The notes: generated by a model from the sequence alone, not told the origin. Positions 34,834-45,689 are shown, numbered from the stretch's first letter. The stretch is 64,000 nt of DNA from Anaeromyxobacter sp. (GCA_016718565.1 JADKCZ010000002.1:1-64000), one strand, 5' to 3'. Numbers and translations are program-made.

Positions 34834-35513
34834 GCGACCGGGCCTATGGCCCGAGGGAGTGCGGCAGCTGCCGGCTCTGGCGCTCCATCCTGGAGGACGA
34901 GCGCGGCCCCATCGGCCCCTGCCGGCTGCAGGTGCGCACCGGCGACTTCCCCGGCACCGCCCCGGTCTGCGAGCGCTTCATGCCGCGCGACGCCGCCATC
35001 CCGGCAGCGCCGCCCGTCGAGCCGGAGCGCCGCCGCCGCGCCCGCGACCTCAGGCCGGTCCTGGTCCACCGGGCCGGCGAGGCCGTGCCCGTCACCACCT
35101 ACGTCCCGGTCGCCCGCCCGGCGCCGGCGCCGCTGCCACCCCTGCCCGAGGAGCTGACCGACATGACCCGCGAGGAGTTCGCCCTGGCCATCCGCGAGGC
35201 GCTGCGCGAGGAGGCCGCCGAGGTCCGCCTGGCCAACAAGTGGGAGGGCGGCGCCATCGTCCTCCGGCCGGGCGATCCCAACACCGCCCCCAAGGAGCTG
35301 CCGCTCGACGCCCTGCTGCACAAGGTGATCATGATCCGCGACCGGCTGCGGGTGCTGGAGGCGAAGATCAACGCCCACGACAAGCTCAGCGACGCCGAGA
35401 AGGTGGACTTCCAGCAGTACGTCACCCGCTGCTACGGGTCGCTGACCACCTTCAACGTCCTCTTCAAGGACGAGAAGGACAAGTTCGTGGGGGAGAAGGG
35501 CACGGGCGGGTAG
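34830..35513 (+). CDS. conserved-looking protein with N-terminal Cys cluster
   Basis: A 227-residue protein starting at GTG 34830, overlapping cmk. The N-terminal 50 residues hold four cysteines (Cys11, Cys14, Cys31, Cys47 in a CxxC...C...C pattern) that could bind zinc or an iron-sulfur cluster. A Pro-rich linker of about 50 residues follows. A helical C-terminal domain (about 105-220) contains ELPLDALLHKVIMIRDRLRVLEAKIN and a QQYVTRCYGSLTTFN segment. I do not recognise the family. Its fixed place between cmk and ispH suggests a conserved accessory role in Myxococcota. Confidence 0.65.
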   Translation: MSDRAYGPRECGSCRLWRSILEDERGPIGPCRLQVRTGDFPGTAPVCERFMPRDAAIPAAPPVEPERRRRARDLRPVLVHRAGEAVPVTTYVPVARPAPAPLPPLPEELTDMTREEFALAIREALREEAAEVRLANKWEGGAIVLRPGDPNTAPKELPLDALLHKVIMIRDRLRVLEAKINAHDKLSDAEKVDFQQYVTRCYGSLTTFNVLFKDEKDKFVGEKGTGG

Positions 35514-35560
35514 CCACCGCCCCTCACCCCGGTGGGGAGCGGGGCCGAGGTACGGCTGGA

Positions 35561-35588
35561 TTGAACCGCCGCGCGCCCCCGTTATATG
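35561..35588 (+). promoter_or_regulatory. sigma-70 type promoter of ispH
   Basis: TTGAAC at 35561-35566 and TATATG at 35583-35588 are spaced by 16 nt, about 20 nt before the ispH start. It allows ispH (and perhaps rpsA) to be expressed independently of the upstream operon. Confidence 0.6.
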
Positions 35589-35608
35589 AGGGCCCGCGAG
35601 GTGGCACG

Positions 35609-36445
35609 ATGGACGTGAAGATCGCCCGCACCGCCGGCTTCTGCTGGGGGGTGCGCCGCACGGTGGACCAGGTGATGAGCGTGGCCGACCAGGCGGTCGG
35701 CCCGGTGGTGACCCTGGGCCCCATCATCCACAACCCCCAGGCGGTGGCCCGCATGCGGGAGAAGGGCGTCGGCACCGTCAACGCCATCGCCGAGGTGGCC
35801 GAAGGCACCACCGTGGTGGTGCGCACCCACGGCGCCGTGCAGAGCGAGCTGGAGGCGGCCCGGGCCCGCGGCCTCGAGGTGGTGGACGGCACCTGCCCCT
35901 ACGTGAAGTACCCGCAGGCCATGGCGCAGCGGCTCTCCAAGGAGGGCTACCACCTGGTCATCGTGGGCGACGCCAACCACGCCGAGGTGAAGGGCGTGGT
36001 CTCCTACGCGGTGGGCCCCTGCACGGTGGTCAAGCCGGGCGGCCCGGTGCCCGAGCTCAAGGACAAGAAGGTGGCGGTCATCGCCCAGACCACCTGCATC
36101 GGCGCCGACTTCGAGCGGGTGGTGGGGACGCTGGCCCTGCGCCACAAGGAGGTCAGGGCGGTCAACACCATCTGCGGCGACACCGAGGAGCGCCAGGCCG
36201 ACGCCCGCGCGCTGGCCGCCGAGGTGGACGCGGTGGTGGTGGTGGGTGGGAAGAACTCCGCCAACACCCGCCACCTGGCCGAGATCTGCCGGGACATCCA
36301 GCCGCGCACCTGGCACGTCGAGACCGAGGAGGAGCTCCAGCCGGCCTGGTTCGAGGGCTGCCAGACGGTGGGCCTGTCGGCCGGCGCCTCCACCCCCGAC
36401 TGGGTGGTGGAAGGCGTGGCCGGCTGGCTGCGCCAGCTGCGCTGA
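35609..36445 (+). CDS. ispH: 4-hydroxy-3-methylbut-2-enyl diphosphate reductase
   Basis: A 278-residue iron-sulfur enzyme for the last step of the MEP pathway, giving IPP and DMAPP. The three cluster cysteines are Cys12 (AGFCWGVRR), Cys96 (DGTCPYV) and Cys189 (NTICGDTEERQ). GPIIHNPQAV and VRTHGAV carry the substrate-binding histidines, and SAGASTPDWVVEGV is the conserved C-terminal block. The length is slightly short of E. coli IspH, as is usual for this branch. A promoter with TATATG stands directly upstream. IspH supplies the DMAPP used by MiaA. Confidence 0.96.
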   Translation: MDVKIARTAGFCWGVRRTVDQVMSVADQAVGPVVTLGPIIHNPQAVARMREKGVGTVNAIAEVAEGTTVVVRTHGAVQSELEAARARGLEVVDGTCPYVKYPQAMAQRLSKEGYHLVIVGDANHAEVKGVVSYAVGPCTVVKPGGPVPELKDKKVAVIAQTTCIGADFERVVGTLALRHKEVRAVNTICGDTEERQADARALAAEVDAVVVVGGKNSANTRHLAEICRDIQPRTWHVETEEELQPAWFEGCQTVGLSAGASTPDWVVEGVAGWLRQLR

Positions 36446-36489
36446 GGCGCCAGGCTGGACGGGCCTCCCCCGAGGGGGCCCGCGGCGCA

Positions 36490-36518
36490 TTGACGCTTCA
36501 AAAACGGGCGTGTAGGGT
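36490..36518 (+). promoter_or_regulatory. sigma-70 type promoter of rpsA
   Basis: TTGACG at 36490-36495 and TAGGGT at 36513-36518 are spaced by exactly 17 nt. The predicted transcript would carry a leader of about 160 nt before the rpsA ATG at 36684. Confidence 0.6.
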
Positions 36519-36683
36519 GCGCCTTCCGTTTTCCAGGACTTCGCCGGGATGTGCCCGGCGAGCGCCACCTGGCCTCGATCCCCGGGCCGCGGCGCGAACG
36601 ACCAACCAGGGGCAACACGTGGCGCCGCCCGCAGCGAAGGACCCCAGAGCGGGCGCCCACCAGAAAGCACAGAGTCCACCCGA

Positions 36684-38390
<1,707 letters not shown>

Positions 38391-38430
38391 TCCGGTCCCG
38401 CGCCCGCACCGGGCGCGCGGCGTGACACCG

Positions 38431-38468
38431 GCGGGCGGCTCGCGAGCACGCGGGCCGCCCGCTTTCGC
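38431..38468 (+). terminator. intrinsic terminator after rpsA
   Basis: A 9-bp stem, GCGGGCGGC (38431-38439) with GCCGCCCGC (38454-38462), is followed by TTTCGCGT. It is about 40 nt after the rpsA stop. Confidence 0.65.
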
Positions 38469-38567
38469 GTCCGGGGAGCGCGCCCCACGGGGCCCTCGCC
38501 GGTGGCGCCGGGCGCGCCGGGATCCGCTATCATCCCGCCCGAGAACCCGGGCCCGAGGTGGAGCGGT

Positions 38568-40523
38568 ATGAGCGGGGACCAGTCGGACCAGGCCCACGCC
38601 GCGGGCGGGGCGGTGAAGGCCAGCGCCCTCCTCGTGGACGCGTCGGTGCTGCGCGCCCTCCTCGACGCCGTGCCCGAGCCGGTCTTCCTCAAGGACGCGG
38701 CCTGCCGCTACCTCTTCGCCAACGCGGCGGCGCTGCGGGTCCTCGGGCGACCGCTCGAGGAGGTGCTGGGGCGCTGCAACGAGGAGCTGGTCGCCGACCC
38801 ACGCCAGGCGGCCGCCGTGCGGTCCGTGGACGAGCGGGTGCTGGCGTCGGGCCAGGTCGTGACCGGCGAGGACGTGATGGGCACCCCCTCGGGGCCGAGG
38901 GTGTTCGCCTCCACCAAGGCGCCCTGGCGCGACGCCGCCGGCCGGGTGGCCGGGATCATCGGCACCGCCCGGGACGTGACCGACACCCGCCGGGACGAGC
39001 AGGCGCTGGTCGAGCGGGAGCGACACCGCGGCGCGGTCCTGGCCGCCTCCATCGACGCCTTCTGGGAGCTGACGGAGGACGGCCGCCTGGTGGACGCCAA
39101 CGAGGCCACCCTGGCCATGACCGGCTACACCCGCGAGGAGCTGCTGCGGCTGCGCGTCTCCGACGTCGACGCGGTGGACGACCAGTCCGCCGTCCAGGCG
39201 CGCATCGTCCGCCTGCGCCAGCAGGGGTTCGATCGCTTCGAGAGCCGCGTCCGGCGAAAGGACGGGACGCTGGTGGAGGTCGAGTCCAGCCTCACCCTGG
39301 TGCCGGGGGCCCCGGGCCGCATCGTGGCCTTCATCCGCGACGTCACCGACCGGAGGCGGACCGAGGCGCAGCTGCGCCAGGCCCAGAAGCTCGAGTCGAT
39401 CGGGCGGCTGGCGGGCGGGGTGGCCCACGACTTCAACAACCTGCTCACCGTGGTGCTGAGCTGCGCCTCGGCGCTGCGGGAGGACGCCCTGGCCGGGCGG
39501 GCGGCCGGCCTGGAGGAGGTGGAGGAGGTCCGCGCCGCCGGGCTGCGGGCCCGCGACCTGACCCGTCAGCTGCTGGCGTTCGCCCGCAAGCAGGTGATCA
39601 CCCCGGTGCGGCTCGATCTCAACGAGCTGGTGCGGGCCAGCGAGAAGCTGCTGCGCCGGGTGCTCGGCGAGGACGTGGAGCTCTCGGTGGAGACGGCCCC
39701 CGGGCTCTGGCCGGTCCTCGGCGACGCCGGGCAGCTGGAGCAGGTGCTGATGAACCTGGCCGTCAACGCCCGGGACGCCATGCCCACCGGCGGGCGGCTG
39801 TCCATCTCCACCGCCAACGCCCTGGTGACCCGGCACGGCCCGGGCGAGGGCGGCCTGCGGGCGGGGGAGTGGGTGCAGCTGACGGTCGCCGACACCGGCA
39901 CCGGCCTGAGCCCGGAGGCCAGGGCCCACCTCTTCGAGCCCTTCTTCACCACCAAGCCGGTGGGGCAGGGGACCGGCCTGGGGCTGGCGACGGTCTACGG
40001 CATCGTCGAGCAGAGCGGCGGGCAGCTCCTCGTGGAGAGCGAGCCGGGCCGTGGCACCGCCGTCCTGGTCTACCTGCCGCGAGGAGCGGCGAGCCCCGCG
40101 GACGAGCCGCCGCCGGACCGGCCCGCCGCCGAACGCGCCACCCCGACCGGCGCCGAGACCATCCTGGTGGTCGAGGACGACGCCCAGGTGCGCAGCGTCA
40201 CGGTGCGGACCCTGCGGAAGGCCGGGTACCGGGTCCTGGTGGCCGAGAGCGGCCCGGCCGCGCTGGCCGCCTCGCGCGAGGAGACGGCCGCCATCCACCT
40301 GGTCGTCTCGGACGTGGTCATGCCCGGCCAGTCCGGGCCGGAGGTGGTCGCCGCGCTGGCGCGCCAGCGGCCCGGCCTCAGGGTGCTCTTCGTCTCGGGC
40401 CACGCCGAGGAGGCCGTGGCCCGCCGCGGCGTCTTCGACGCCGCCGTGAACCTGCTGCCGAAGCCCTTCGCGCCCGAGGACCTCCTGGCGCGGGTGCGCC
40501 AGGCCCTCGACGGACCGGCCTGA
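38568..40523 (+). CDS. hybrid histidine kinase with two PAS domains and a receiver
   Basis: A 651-residue cytosolic signalling protein. PAS domain 1 lies at about residues 25-140 (AVPEPVFLKDAACRYLFAN) and PAS 2 at about 150-265 (DAFWELTEDGRLVDANEATL, ending AFIRDVTDRRRTE). The phospho-acceptor is His287 in GGVAHDFNNLLTVVL. The ATPase domain follows, with MNLAVNARDAMPTGG and GQGTGLGLATVYGIV. The C-terminal receiver starts at ETILVVEDDAQ with phospho-Asp582 in VVSDVVMPG. No membrane segment or DNA-binding partner is adjacent, so the signal and output are unknown; a phosphorelay is implied by the fused receiver. It is flanked by rpsA and sppA and looks monocistronic. Confidence 0.9.
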   Translation: MSGDQSDQAHAAGGAVKASALLVDASVLRALLDAVPEPVFLKDAACRYLFANAAALRVLGRPLEEVLGRCNEELVADPRQAAAVRSVDERVLASGQVVTGEDVMGTPSGPRVFASTKAPWRDAAGRVAGIIGTARDVTDTRRDEQALVERERHRGAVLAASIDAFWELTEDGRLVDANEATLAMTGYTREELLRLRVSDVDAVDDQSAVQARIVRLRQQGFDRFESRVRRKDGTLVEVESSLTLVPGAPGRIVAFIRDVTDRRRTEAQLRQAQKLESIGRLAGGVAHDFNNLLTVVLSCASALREDALAGRAAGLEEVEEVRAAGLRARDLTRQLLAFARKQVITPVRLDLNELVRASEKLLRRVLGEDVELSVETAPGLWPVLGDAGQLEQVLMNLAVNARDAMPTGGRLSISTANALVTRHGPGEGGLRAGEWVQLTVADTGTGLSPEARAHLFEPFFTTKPVGQGTGLGLATVYGIVEQSGGQLLVESEPGRGTAVLVYLPRGAASPADEPPPDRPAAERATPTGAETILVVEDDAQVRSVTVRTLRKAGYRVLVAESGPAALAASREETAAIHLVVSDVVMPGQSGPEVVAALARQRPGLRVLFVSGHAEEAVARRGVFDAAVNLLPKPFAPEDLLARVRQALDGPA

Positions 40524-40615
40524 CGCGGCGCGGAGGCCGGCCGGGTGCGGCGCCCCCTTGAGCCAGGCCGCCGCGGCTTGCGACCCCGCCCCCCGCGTGA
40601 TTACCTCGACCCCTC

Positions 40616-41758
40616 ATGTCCCCCATCGATCCCGACGAGCCCCTGCCGACCACGCCGGTGGCGCCCACGGGCGCGCCGCCCGCAGCGCCGCCCCCCGCTC
40701 CGCACGCCGCGCCCCCGCCCCCGGGCTACGCCGCCACGCCGGGGTGGGCCGGCGCCCCGGGCTGGGGAGGGCCGCCGCCGGGCTGGGGCCCTGCCCAGGC
40801 CGCCGTGCCCCCGCCCTCGCCGCCGCGGCGCGACCGCCTGGCCATGGGCATCGTGGCCTTCATCTTCGGCGGCCTGTTCCTGGTGTTCTTCGGGTTCCTG
40901 CTGCTGGCCTACACGGTGGTGCGGGGCGAGTCGCCCAGCCTCTCCACCGGCCCGCGCATCGGGGTGGTGGAGGTCAAGGGCGGCATCGGCATGGGCGGCG
41001 GCGGCGGCGCCGAGTCCGAGCCCATCATGAAGCACCTGCGCCGCTTCCACGACGACGACGGCATCAAGGCGGTGGTGATCCGCATCGACTCGCCCGGCGG
41101 CGCGGTGGCCCCCTCGCAGGAGATCCACGACGAGGTGGTGCGGCTGGCCAAGAAGAAGGTGGTGGTCTGCTCGCTGGGCAACCTGGCCGCCTCGGGCGGC
41201 TTCTACGTGGCGGTGGCCTGCCCGAAGATCGTGGCGCTGCCGGGCACGCTGACGGGCTCCATCGGGGTGGTCAGCCAGTTCGTCAACGTCAAGGGGCTGG
41301 CCGAGCGGTTCGACGTGAAGGTGGAGACCATCAAGAGCGGCAAGCTCAAGGACCTGGGCAACCCGTTCCGCGACCTGTCGCCGGAGGACCGCGCCTACTG
41401 GGAGCGGACCACCATGGGCATCTACGAGCAGTTCCTCGGCGCGGTGGTGGCCGGGCGCAAGCTCGACGAGCAGAAGGTCCGCGCCGTGGCCGACGGCCGG
41501 GTCATCACCGGCCTGGAGGCCAGGGACCTGGGGCTGGTGGACGTGCTGGGCAACTTCTACGTGGCGGTGGACCTGGCCAAGGCGGAGGCCAAGCTCTCCG
41601 GCGAGCCGACGCTGGTGTACCCGCCCGAGGACGGGGCCCACCTCCTCGAGAACCTGCTGGGCGGCGCCGCCGGCGCCCTGGCCCGCGGCGCCACGGCCGG
41701 GGTCGAGCGCGGCGTGGCGGAGGCCCGGCAGCCGGGCCTCTACCTGCTGGCGCGCTGA
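40616..41758 (+). CDS. sppA: signal peptide peptidase SppA, short (Bacillus-type)
   Basis: A 380-residue membrane serine protease that digests leftover signal peptides. The first 70 residues are a Pro/Ala/Gly-rich cytosolic tail, followed by a membrane helix at about 76-100. The catalytic dyad is Ser193 in NLAASGGFYVA and Lys245 in IKSGKLKDLG, 52 residues apart as in Bacillus SppA. GSIGVVSQFVNVKGLAERF is the conserved region between them. The Pro-rich N-terminus is unusual and may be a linker. It is followed after 14 nt by the HIT hydrolase. Confidence 0.92.
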   Translation: MSPIDPDEPLPTTPVAPTGAPPAAPPPAPHAAPPPPGYAATPGWAGAPGWGGPPPGWGPAQAAVPPPSPPRRDRLAMGIVAFIFGGLFLVFFGFLLLAYTVVRGESPSLSTGPRIGVVEVKGGIGMGGGGGAESEPIMKHLRRFHDDDGIKAVVIRIDSPGGAVAPSQEIHDEVVRLAKKKVVVCSLGNLAASGGFYVAVACPKIVALPGTLTGSIGVVSQFVNVKGLAERFDVKVETIKSGKLKDLGNPFRDLSPEDRAYWERTTMGIYEQFLGAVVAGRKLDEQKVRAVADGRVITGLEARDLGLVDVLGNFYVAVDLAKAEAKLSGEPTLVYPPEDGAHLLENLLGGAAGALARGATAGVERGVAEARQPGLYLLAR

Positions 41759-41772
41759 AGGGGGAGGGGACC

Positions 41773-42270
41773 ATGCAGCGGCCGCTCTGGGCGCCGTGGC
41801 GGATGGAGTTCATCGCCGCGGAGAAGCCGACCGGGTGCATCTTCTGCCAGTACCCGGCGGAGGCCGAGGCGGAGGACCGGCGCACCCTCATCGTGCACCG
41901 CGCCCCGCACGCCTTCACCATCCTCAACCGCTACCCGTACAACTCCGGCCACCTCATGGTGGTGCCGCGCCGCCACGGCGCCGCGCTCGAGGCCCTGCCG
42001 CCGGTCGAGTGGGCCGGCCTGATGGACGAGGTGCGGCGGGCCGAGGCGGTGCTGCGGGCCGTCTACCGCCCCGAGGGGATCAACGTCGGCATGAACCTGG
42101 GCCGGGCCGGGGGCGCCGGCATCGTGGACCACCTGCACTGGCACCTGGTGCCGCGCTGGGTCGGCGACAACAACTTCATGCCGGTGCTGGCCGACATCCG
42201 GGTCATGGTCGATCACCTCGAGACCACCTGGGAGAAGGTGCACGCCGGGTTCGCCGCGTCGCCGCCGTGA
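41773..42270 (+). CDS. HIT family hydrolase / Ap4A phosphorylase-like
   Basis: A 165-residue histidine-triad protein. The triad is HLHWHLVPRW with His120, His122 and His124. CIFC (Cys22 and Cys25) forms a zinc site with downstream residues. The opening LWAPWR and NRYPYNSGHLMVVPRRH match the diadenosine polyphosphate hydrolase/phosphorylase subgroup that includes mycobacterial Rv2613c. It probably degrades Ap4A or nucleotide adducts. GGGGAGGGG precedes the ATG, and the stop overlaps the following GTG. The exact substrate cannot be read from sequence. Confidence 0.88.
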   Translation: MQRPLWAPWRMEFIAAEKPTGCIFCQYPAEAEAEDRRTLIVHRAPHAFTILNRYPYNSGHLMVVPRRHGAALEALPPVEWAGLMDEVRRAEAVLRAVYRPEGINVGMNLGRAGGAGIVDHLHWHLVPRWVGDNNFMPVLADIRVMVDHLETTWEKVHAGFAASPP

Positions 42271-43412
42271 CCGAGGCCCACCTCCAGCTGGTGGCGGCCA
42301 CCGCGGCCCTCGGCGTCCTGGCGGCGCTGGGGGTGGCGGTGAGCCGGCACCGGCGCCGCCGCACCGAGGCCAAGGCCTACCTGAAGGGCGTCCGCTCGAT
42401 GATCTCCGGCGACCCGGACGCCGCCATCGAGGCGCTCTCCGACGCCGCCCGCCTCGGCACGCCGCAGGCCAAGGAGTCCTACCTGGCGCTGGGGGCGCTG
42501 CTGCGGCGCACCGGCGACCTGGCGCGGGCCATCCGGCTGCACCGCAACATGCTGGCCGGCCAGTGGCCGGACCCGGCCGAGCGGCGCGAGGTGCTGCGCG
42601 AGCTGGCCGAGGACTACCGGCGCAGCGGCATGCTGGCGGAGGCGCTCGAGCTGCTGGCGCCCGGCGCACCGCTGGACCGGGCCAGCGCCGAGGCCTACCG
42701 CGAGGTGCTGGCCGACCAGGGGGCCTGGCGGGAGGCCGCCCAGGTGCAGCTCGGCCTGGCCGGCGCCGGGCCAGACCGGCTGCGGGCCCACCTGCTGGCG
42801 GCGGCGGCGCGGGCCGAGGTGGCCGGGGCGGTGGCCGGCGGGGGCGGGCCGGCGGCGCTGCAGGATGCGCAGCGGGCGGCGGCGGCAGCGGTGGAGGCCG
42901 ACCCGGGTTGCGCCGCCGCCCACCTGGCGGTGGCCGAGGCGGCGGCGGCGGCCGGGCAGCCCGAGGCCGCGCTGGCGGCCCTGGGCCGCGGGCTGGACGC
43001 CACCCCCCGGGCGGCGGTGCTGGCCTGGCCGGTGCTCGCGGCCCTGGCCGACCGCGCGGCCGCGCTGGGGCCGCTCACGGCCCGGGCGGCGGCCACCCCG
43101 GACGACGCCGGCCTGCACATGCTGCTGGGGCGCCTGCTCCACCGGCTGGAGCGGCCGGCCGAGGCGCTGGTGGCCCTGCGGACCGCGCTGGACCTGGACG
43201 CCCGCGGGGAGGTCACCCTGGCGCTGCGCGACCTGCTGCGCGAGGTGGAGGCCACGCCGGCCGAGGGGGCCGAGCTGGCGGCGCGCCACGAGCTGCTGGT
43301 GCTCGCCCTGGGGCGGCGGGTCCACGCGGTGCGCTGCGTGCGGTGCGGCGCCGAGGCCCCGGCGCGGGCCTGGCGCTGCCGCGCCTGCGGCGCCTTCGAC
43401 GGCTTCCCGTGA
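42267..43412 (+). CDS. LapB-like TPR protein with C-terminal zinc ribbon
   Basis: A 381-residue protein that begins with a single membrane helix (about residues 6-24), then a basic HRRRR stop-transfer. A run of TPR helices (about 40-340) follows. At the C-terminus is a rubredoxin-like CxxC...CxxC site (VRCVRCGAEAP and RCRACGAFDGFP). This architecture is that of LapB/YciM, which in E. coli recruits FtsH to degrade LpxC and so tunes LPS synthesis. The repeats here are Ala-rich and divergent, so orthology is likely but not certain. ftsH is in the same window. The start GTG 42267 overlaps the HIT gene. Confidence 0.78.
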   Translation: MTEAHLQLVAATAALGVLAALGVAVSRHRRRRTEAKAYLKGVRSMISGDPDAAIEALSDAARLGTPQAKESYLALGALLRRTGDLARAIRLHRNMLAGQWPDPAERREVLRELAEDYRRSGMLAEALELLAPGAPLDRASAEAYREVLADQGAWREAAQVQLGLAGAGPDRLRAHLLAAAARAEVAGAVAGGGGPAALQDAQRAAAAAVEADPGCAAAHLAVAEAAAAAGQPEAALAALGRGLDATPRAAVLAWPVLAALADRAAALGPLTARAAATPDDAGLHMLLGRLLHRLERPAEALVALRTALDLDARGEVTLALRDLLREVEATPAEGAELAARHELLVLALGRRVHAVRCVRCGAEAPARAWRCRACGAFDGFP

Positions 43413-43424
43413 TAGCCTGAACGC

Positions 43425-45647
43425 ATGTCACGGACCTACCAGCTCCGCCCGGCCGCCCGCGGCGGCGGCGCCCTGAACTACCAGGGGCTCCTCAACGAGG
43501 AGCAGGTGGCGGTGGTGGAGGCCCCCGAGGGGCCCATCCTGGTGGTGGCCGGCGCCGGCTCGGGCAAGACCCGCACGCTCACCTGGCGGGTGGCGCGGCT
43601 GCTGCACGAGGGGGTCCAGCCCGAGTCGATCCTGCTCCTCACCTTCACCAACAAGGCGGCCAAGGAGATGCTGCGCCGGGTGGAGGAGGTGGCGCGCATC
43701 GACACGCGGCGCCTCACCGGCGGCACCTTCCACCACGTGGCCCACCAGCTCCTGCGCCAGCACGCCGGCGAGCTGGGCTACGCGCCGGGCTACTCGATCC
43801 TGGACCGCGAGGACTCCAGCGACGTGATGACGGCCGCGGTGGCCGACTGCGGCCAGGCGGTGGGGGCGCGCCGCTTCCCCAAGGCCGACGTGCTGGTGGA
43901 CCTGGTGTCGATGGCGGTGAACACCCAGACGCCGCTGGCCGACCTGGTGGCGACCCGGCGGCCGCAGTTCGCGCCGCTCACCGACGAGATCCTGCGGGTG
44001 GCGCGGCGCTACGCCGAGCGCAAGCACGCGCTCAACGCCATGGACTTCGACGACCTGCTGCTCAACTGGAAGATCCTGCTGGCGGAGCGGGAGCCGGTGC
44101 GCCGGGCCCTGGCGGAGCGCTACCGGCACCTGCTGGTGGACGAGTACCAGGACACCAACCGCCTGCAGGGCGACGTGGTGGACCTGCTGGCGCTGGACCA
44201 CCGCAACCTGTGCGTGGTGGGCGACGACGCCCAGTCCATCTACGCCTTCCGCGGCGCCCACTTCGCCAACATCCTGGAGTTCGAGCGGCGCTACCCCGGC
44301 GCGCGGCGCTTCGCCCTGACGGTCAACTACCGCTCCACCCCGCAGATCCTGGCGCTGGCCAACGCCTCCATCGCCAACAACCTGAAGCAGTTCGAGAAGG
44401 AGCTGCGCAGCGTCCGGCCGGAGGGGGCGCTGCCGGCGCTGGTGCCCTGCCGCGACGTCTTCCAGCAGGCGGCCTTCACCGCCCAGCGGGTGCTGGAGCT
44501 GCGCGACGAGGGGGTGCCGCTGCCGGAGATGGCCGTCCTCTACCGAGCCCACCACCACTCGATGGAGATCCAGTTCGAGCTGGCGCGGCGCGGCATCCCC
44601 TTCGTGGTGCGCTCCGGGGTGCGCTTCTTCGAGGCCTCCCACGTCAAGGACGTGCTGGCCCACCTGCGCTTCGCCCGCAACCCGGGCGACGAGCTGGCGC
44701 TGAAGCGCTGCCTCAAGGTGACCCCTGGCGTGGGGACCGCCACCGCCGAGGCCGTCTGGCGCGCCCTGGCGGCGCGGCGGCGGGTGGGCGGCGGCACGGT
44801 GGCCGACCTGACGGCGCCGGACGTGGCCGGGCAGGTGCCGGCCAAGGGGCGCCCCGGCTACCAGGCGCTGGCGGCGCTGCTGCAGGCGCTGGACCGGCCG
44901 CCCACCCGGGACCTGCCCGGCGAGGCCATCGAGAAGGTGCTGGCCTCGGGCTACGAGGAGTACCTGCGCGCCGAGTTCATGAACGCCGACTCGCGCATCG
45001 AGGACCTGCGCCAGCTGGCCGACTACGCCCGCGGCTGGGCCGACACCGAGACCTTCCTGGCCGAGATCGCGCTGCTCTCCGAGCTGACCGCCGAGACGGT
45101 CAGCGAGGCCGAGGCGCCGGACGAGAAGATGGTGCTCTCGTCGGTGCACCAGGCCAAGGGGCTGGAGTGGCGCGCCGTCTTCGTGGTCTGGCTGGCCGAC
45201 GGGCGCTTCCCCTCGGCCCAGGCCCTCAAGGACCGCGACGGCGAGGAGGAGGAGCGGCGGCTCTTCTACGTGGCCTGCACCCGGGCCAAGGACGAGCTCT
45301 ACCTGACCTACCCGGTGGTCTCGACGCCCCGCGACCGCGAGCGGGTGGTCATGAAGGCCTCGCGCTTCCTGGAGGAGCTGCCGGGGGAGCCGGCCCTGTG
45401 CGAGCGCTGGCAGCTCGACGAGGGGGGCGGGCTGCCCGGGCTGGACGCGGCGCCCTCGCCCGCGGCGGTGGGGCCGCGCGACCCGCGCAGCGTGCCGTCG
45501 CTCTTCGGGACGCCGGGGCCGGGTGAAGGGGGCGGCGTGCCGGGGGTGGCGCCGCGGCGGCCGCCGGCCGGGCCGGCGCCACGCGGCGGCGAGGGCGAGG
45601 GAGCGGGCGGTGACGGGGACGGCCAGGACCCTGACGTGCCGTTCTAG
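43425..45647 (+). CDS. UvrD/PcrA-type superfamily 1 DNA helicase
   Basis: A 740-residue ATP-dependent 3'-5' helicase for repair or replication restart. The motifs run in order: Q-motif LNEEQVAVVEAPEG, Walker A AGAGSGKTRT (about 40-48), Ia LTFTNKAAKEM, II VDEYQDTN, III GDDAQSIYAFRGA, IV NYRSTPQILALAN, V SVHQAKGLEW and VI FYVACTRAKDELYL. The C-terminal 90 residues are Gly/Pro-rich and disordered, as in PcrA, where they bind partners. TAGCCT lies 6 nt before the ATG. Some features resemble a shortened Rep/UvrD-like helicase, so the specific name is left open. Confidence 0.92.
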   Translation: MSRTYQLRPAARGGGALNYQGLLNEEQVAVVEAPEGPILVVAGAGSGKTRTLTWRVARLLHEGVQPESILLLTFTNKAAKEMLRRVEEVARIDTRRLTGGTFHHVAHQLLRQHAGELGYAPGYSILDREDSSDVMTAAVADCGQAVGARRFPKADVLVDLVSMAVNTQTPLADLVATRRPQFAPLTDEILRVARRYAERKHALNAMDFDDLLLNWKILLAEREPVRRALAERYRHLLVDEYQDTNRLQGDVVDLLALDHRNLCVVGDDAQSIYAFRGAHFANILEFERRYPGARRFALTVNYRSTPQILALANASIANNLKQFEKELRSVRPEGALPALVPCRDVFQQAAFTAQRVLELRDEGVPLPEMAVLYRAHHHSMEIQFELARRGIPFVVRSGVRFFEASHVKDVLAHLRFARNPGDELALKRCLKVTPGVGTATAEAVWRALAARRRVGGGTVADLTAPDVAGQVPAKGRPGYQALAALLQALDRPPTRDLPGEAIEKVLASGYEEYLRAEFMNADSRIEDLRQLADYARGWADTETFLAEIALLSELTAETVSEAEAPDEKMVLSSVHQAKGLEWRAVFVVWLADGRFPSAQALKDRDGEEEERRLFYVACTRAKDELYLTYPVVSTPRDRERVVMKASRFLEELPGEPALCERWQLDEGGGLPGLDAAPSPAAVGPRDPRSVPSLFGTPGPGEGGGVPGVAPRRPPAGPAPRGGEGEGAGGDGDGQDPDVPF

Positions 45648-45689
45648 CGTCGCGGAGGCGCGGCGGGATCCGTGCTACAGATCCGGGCC

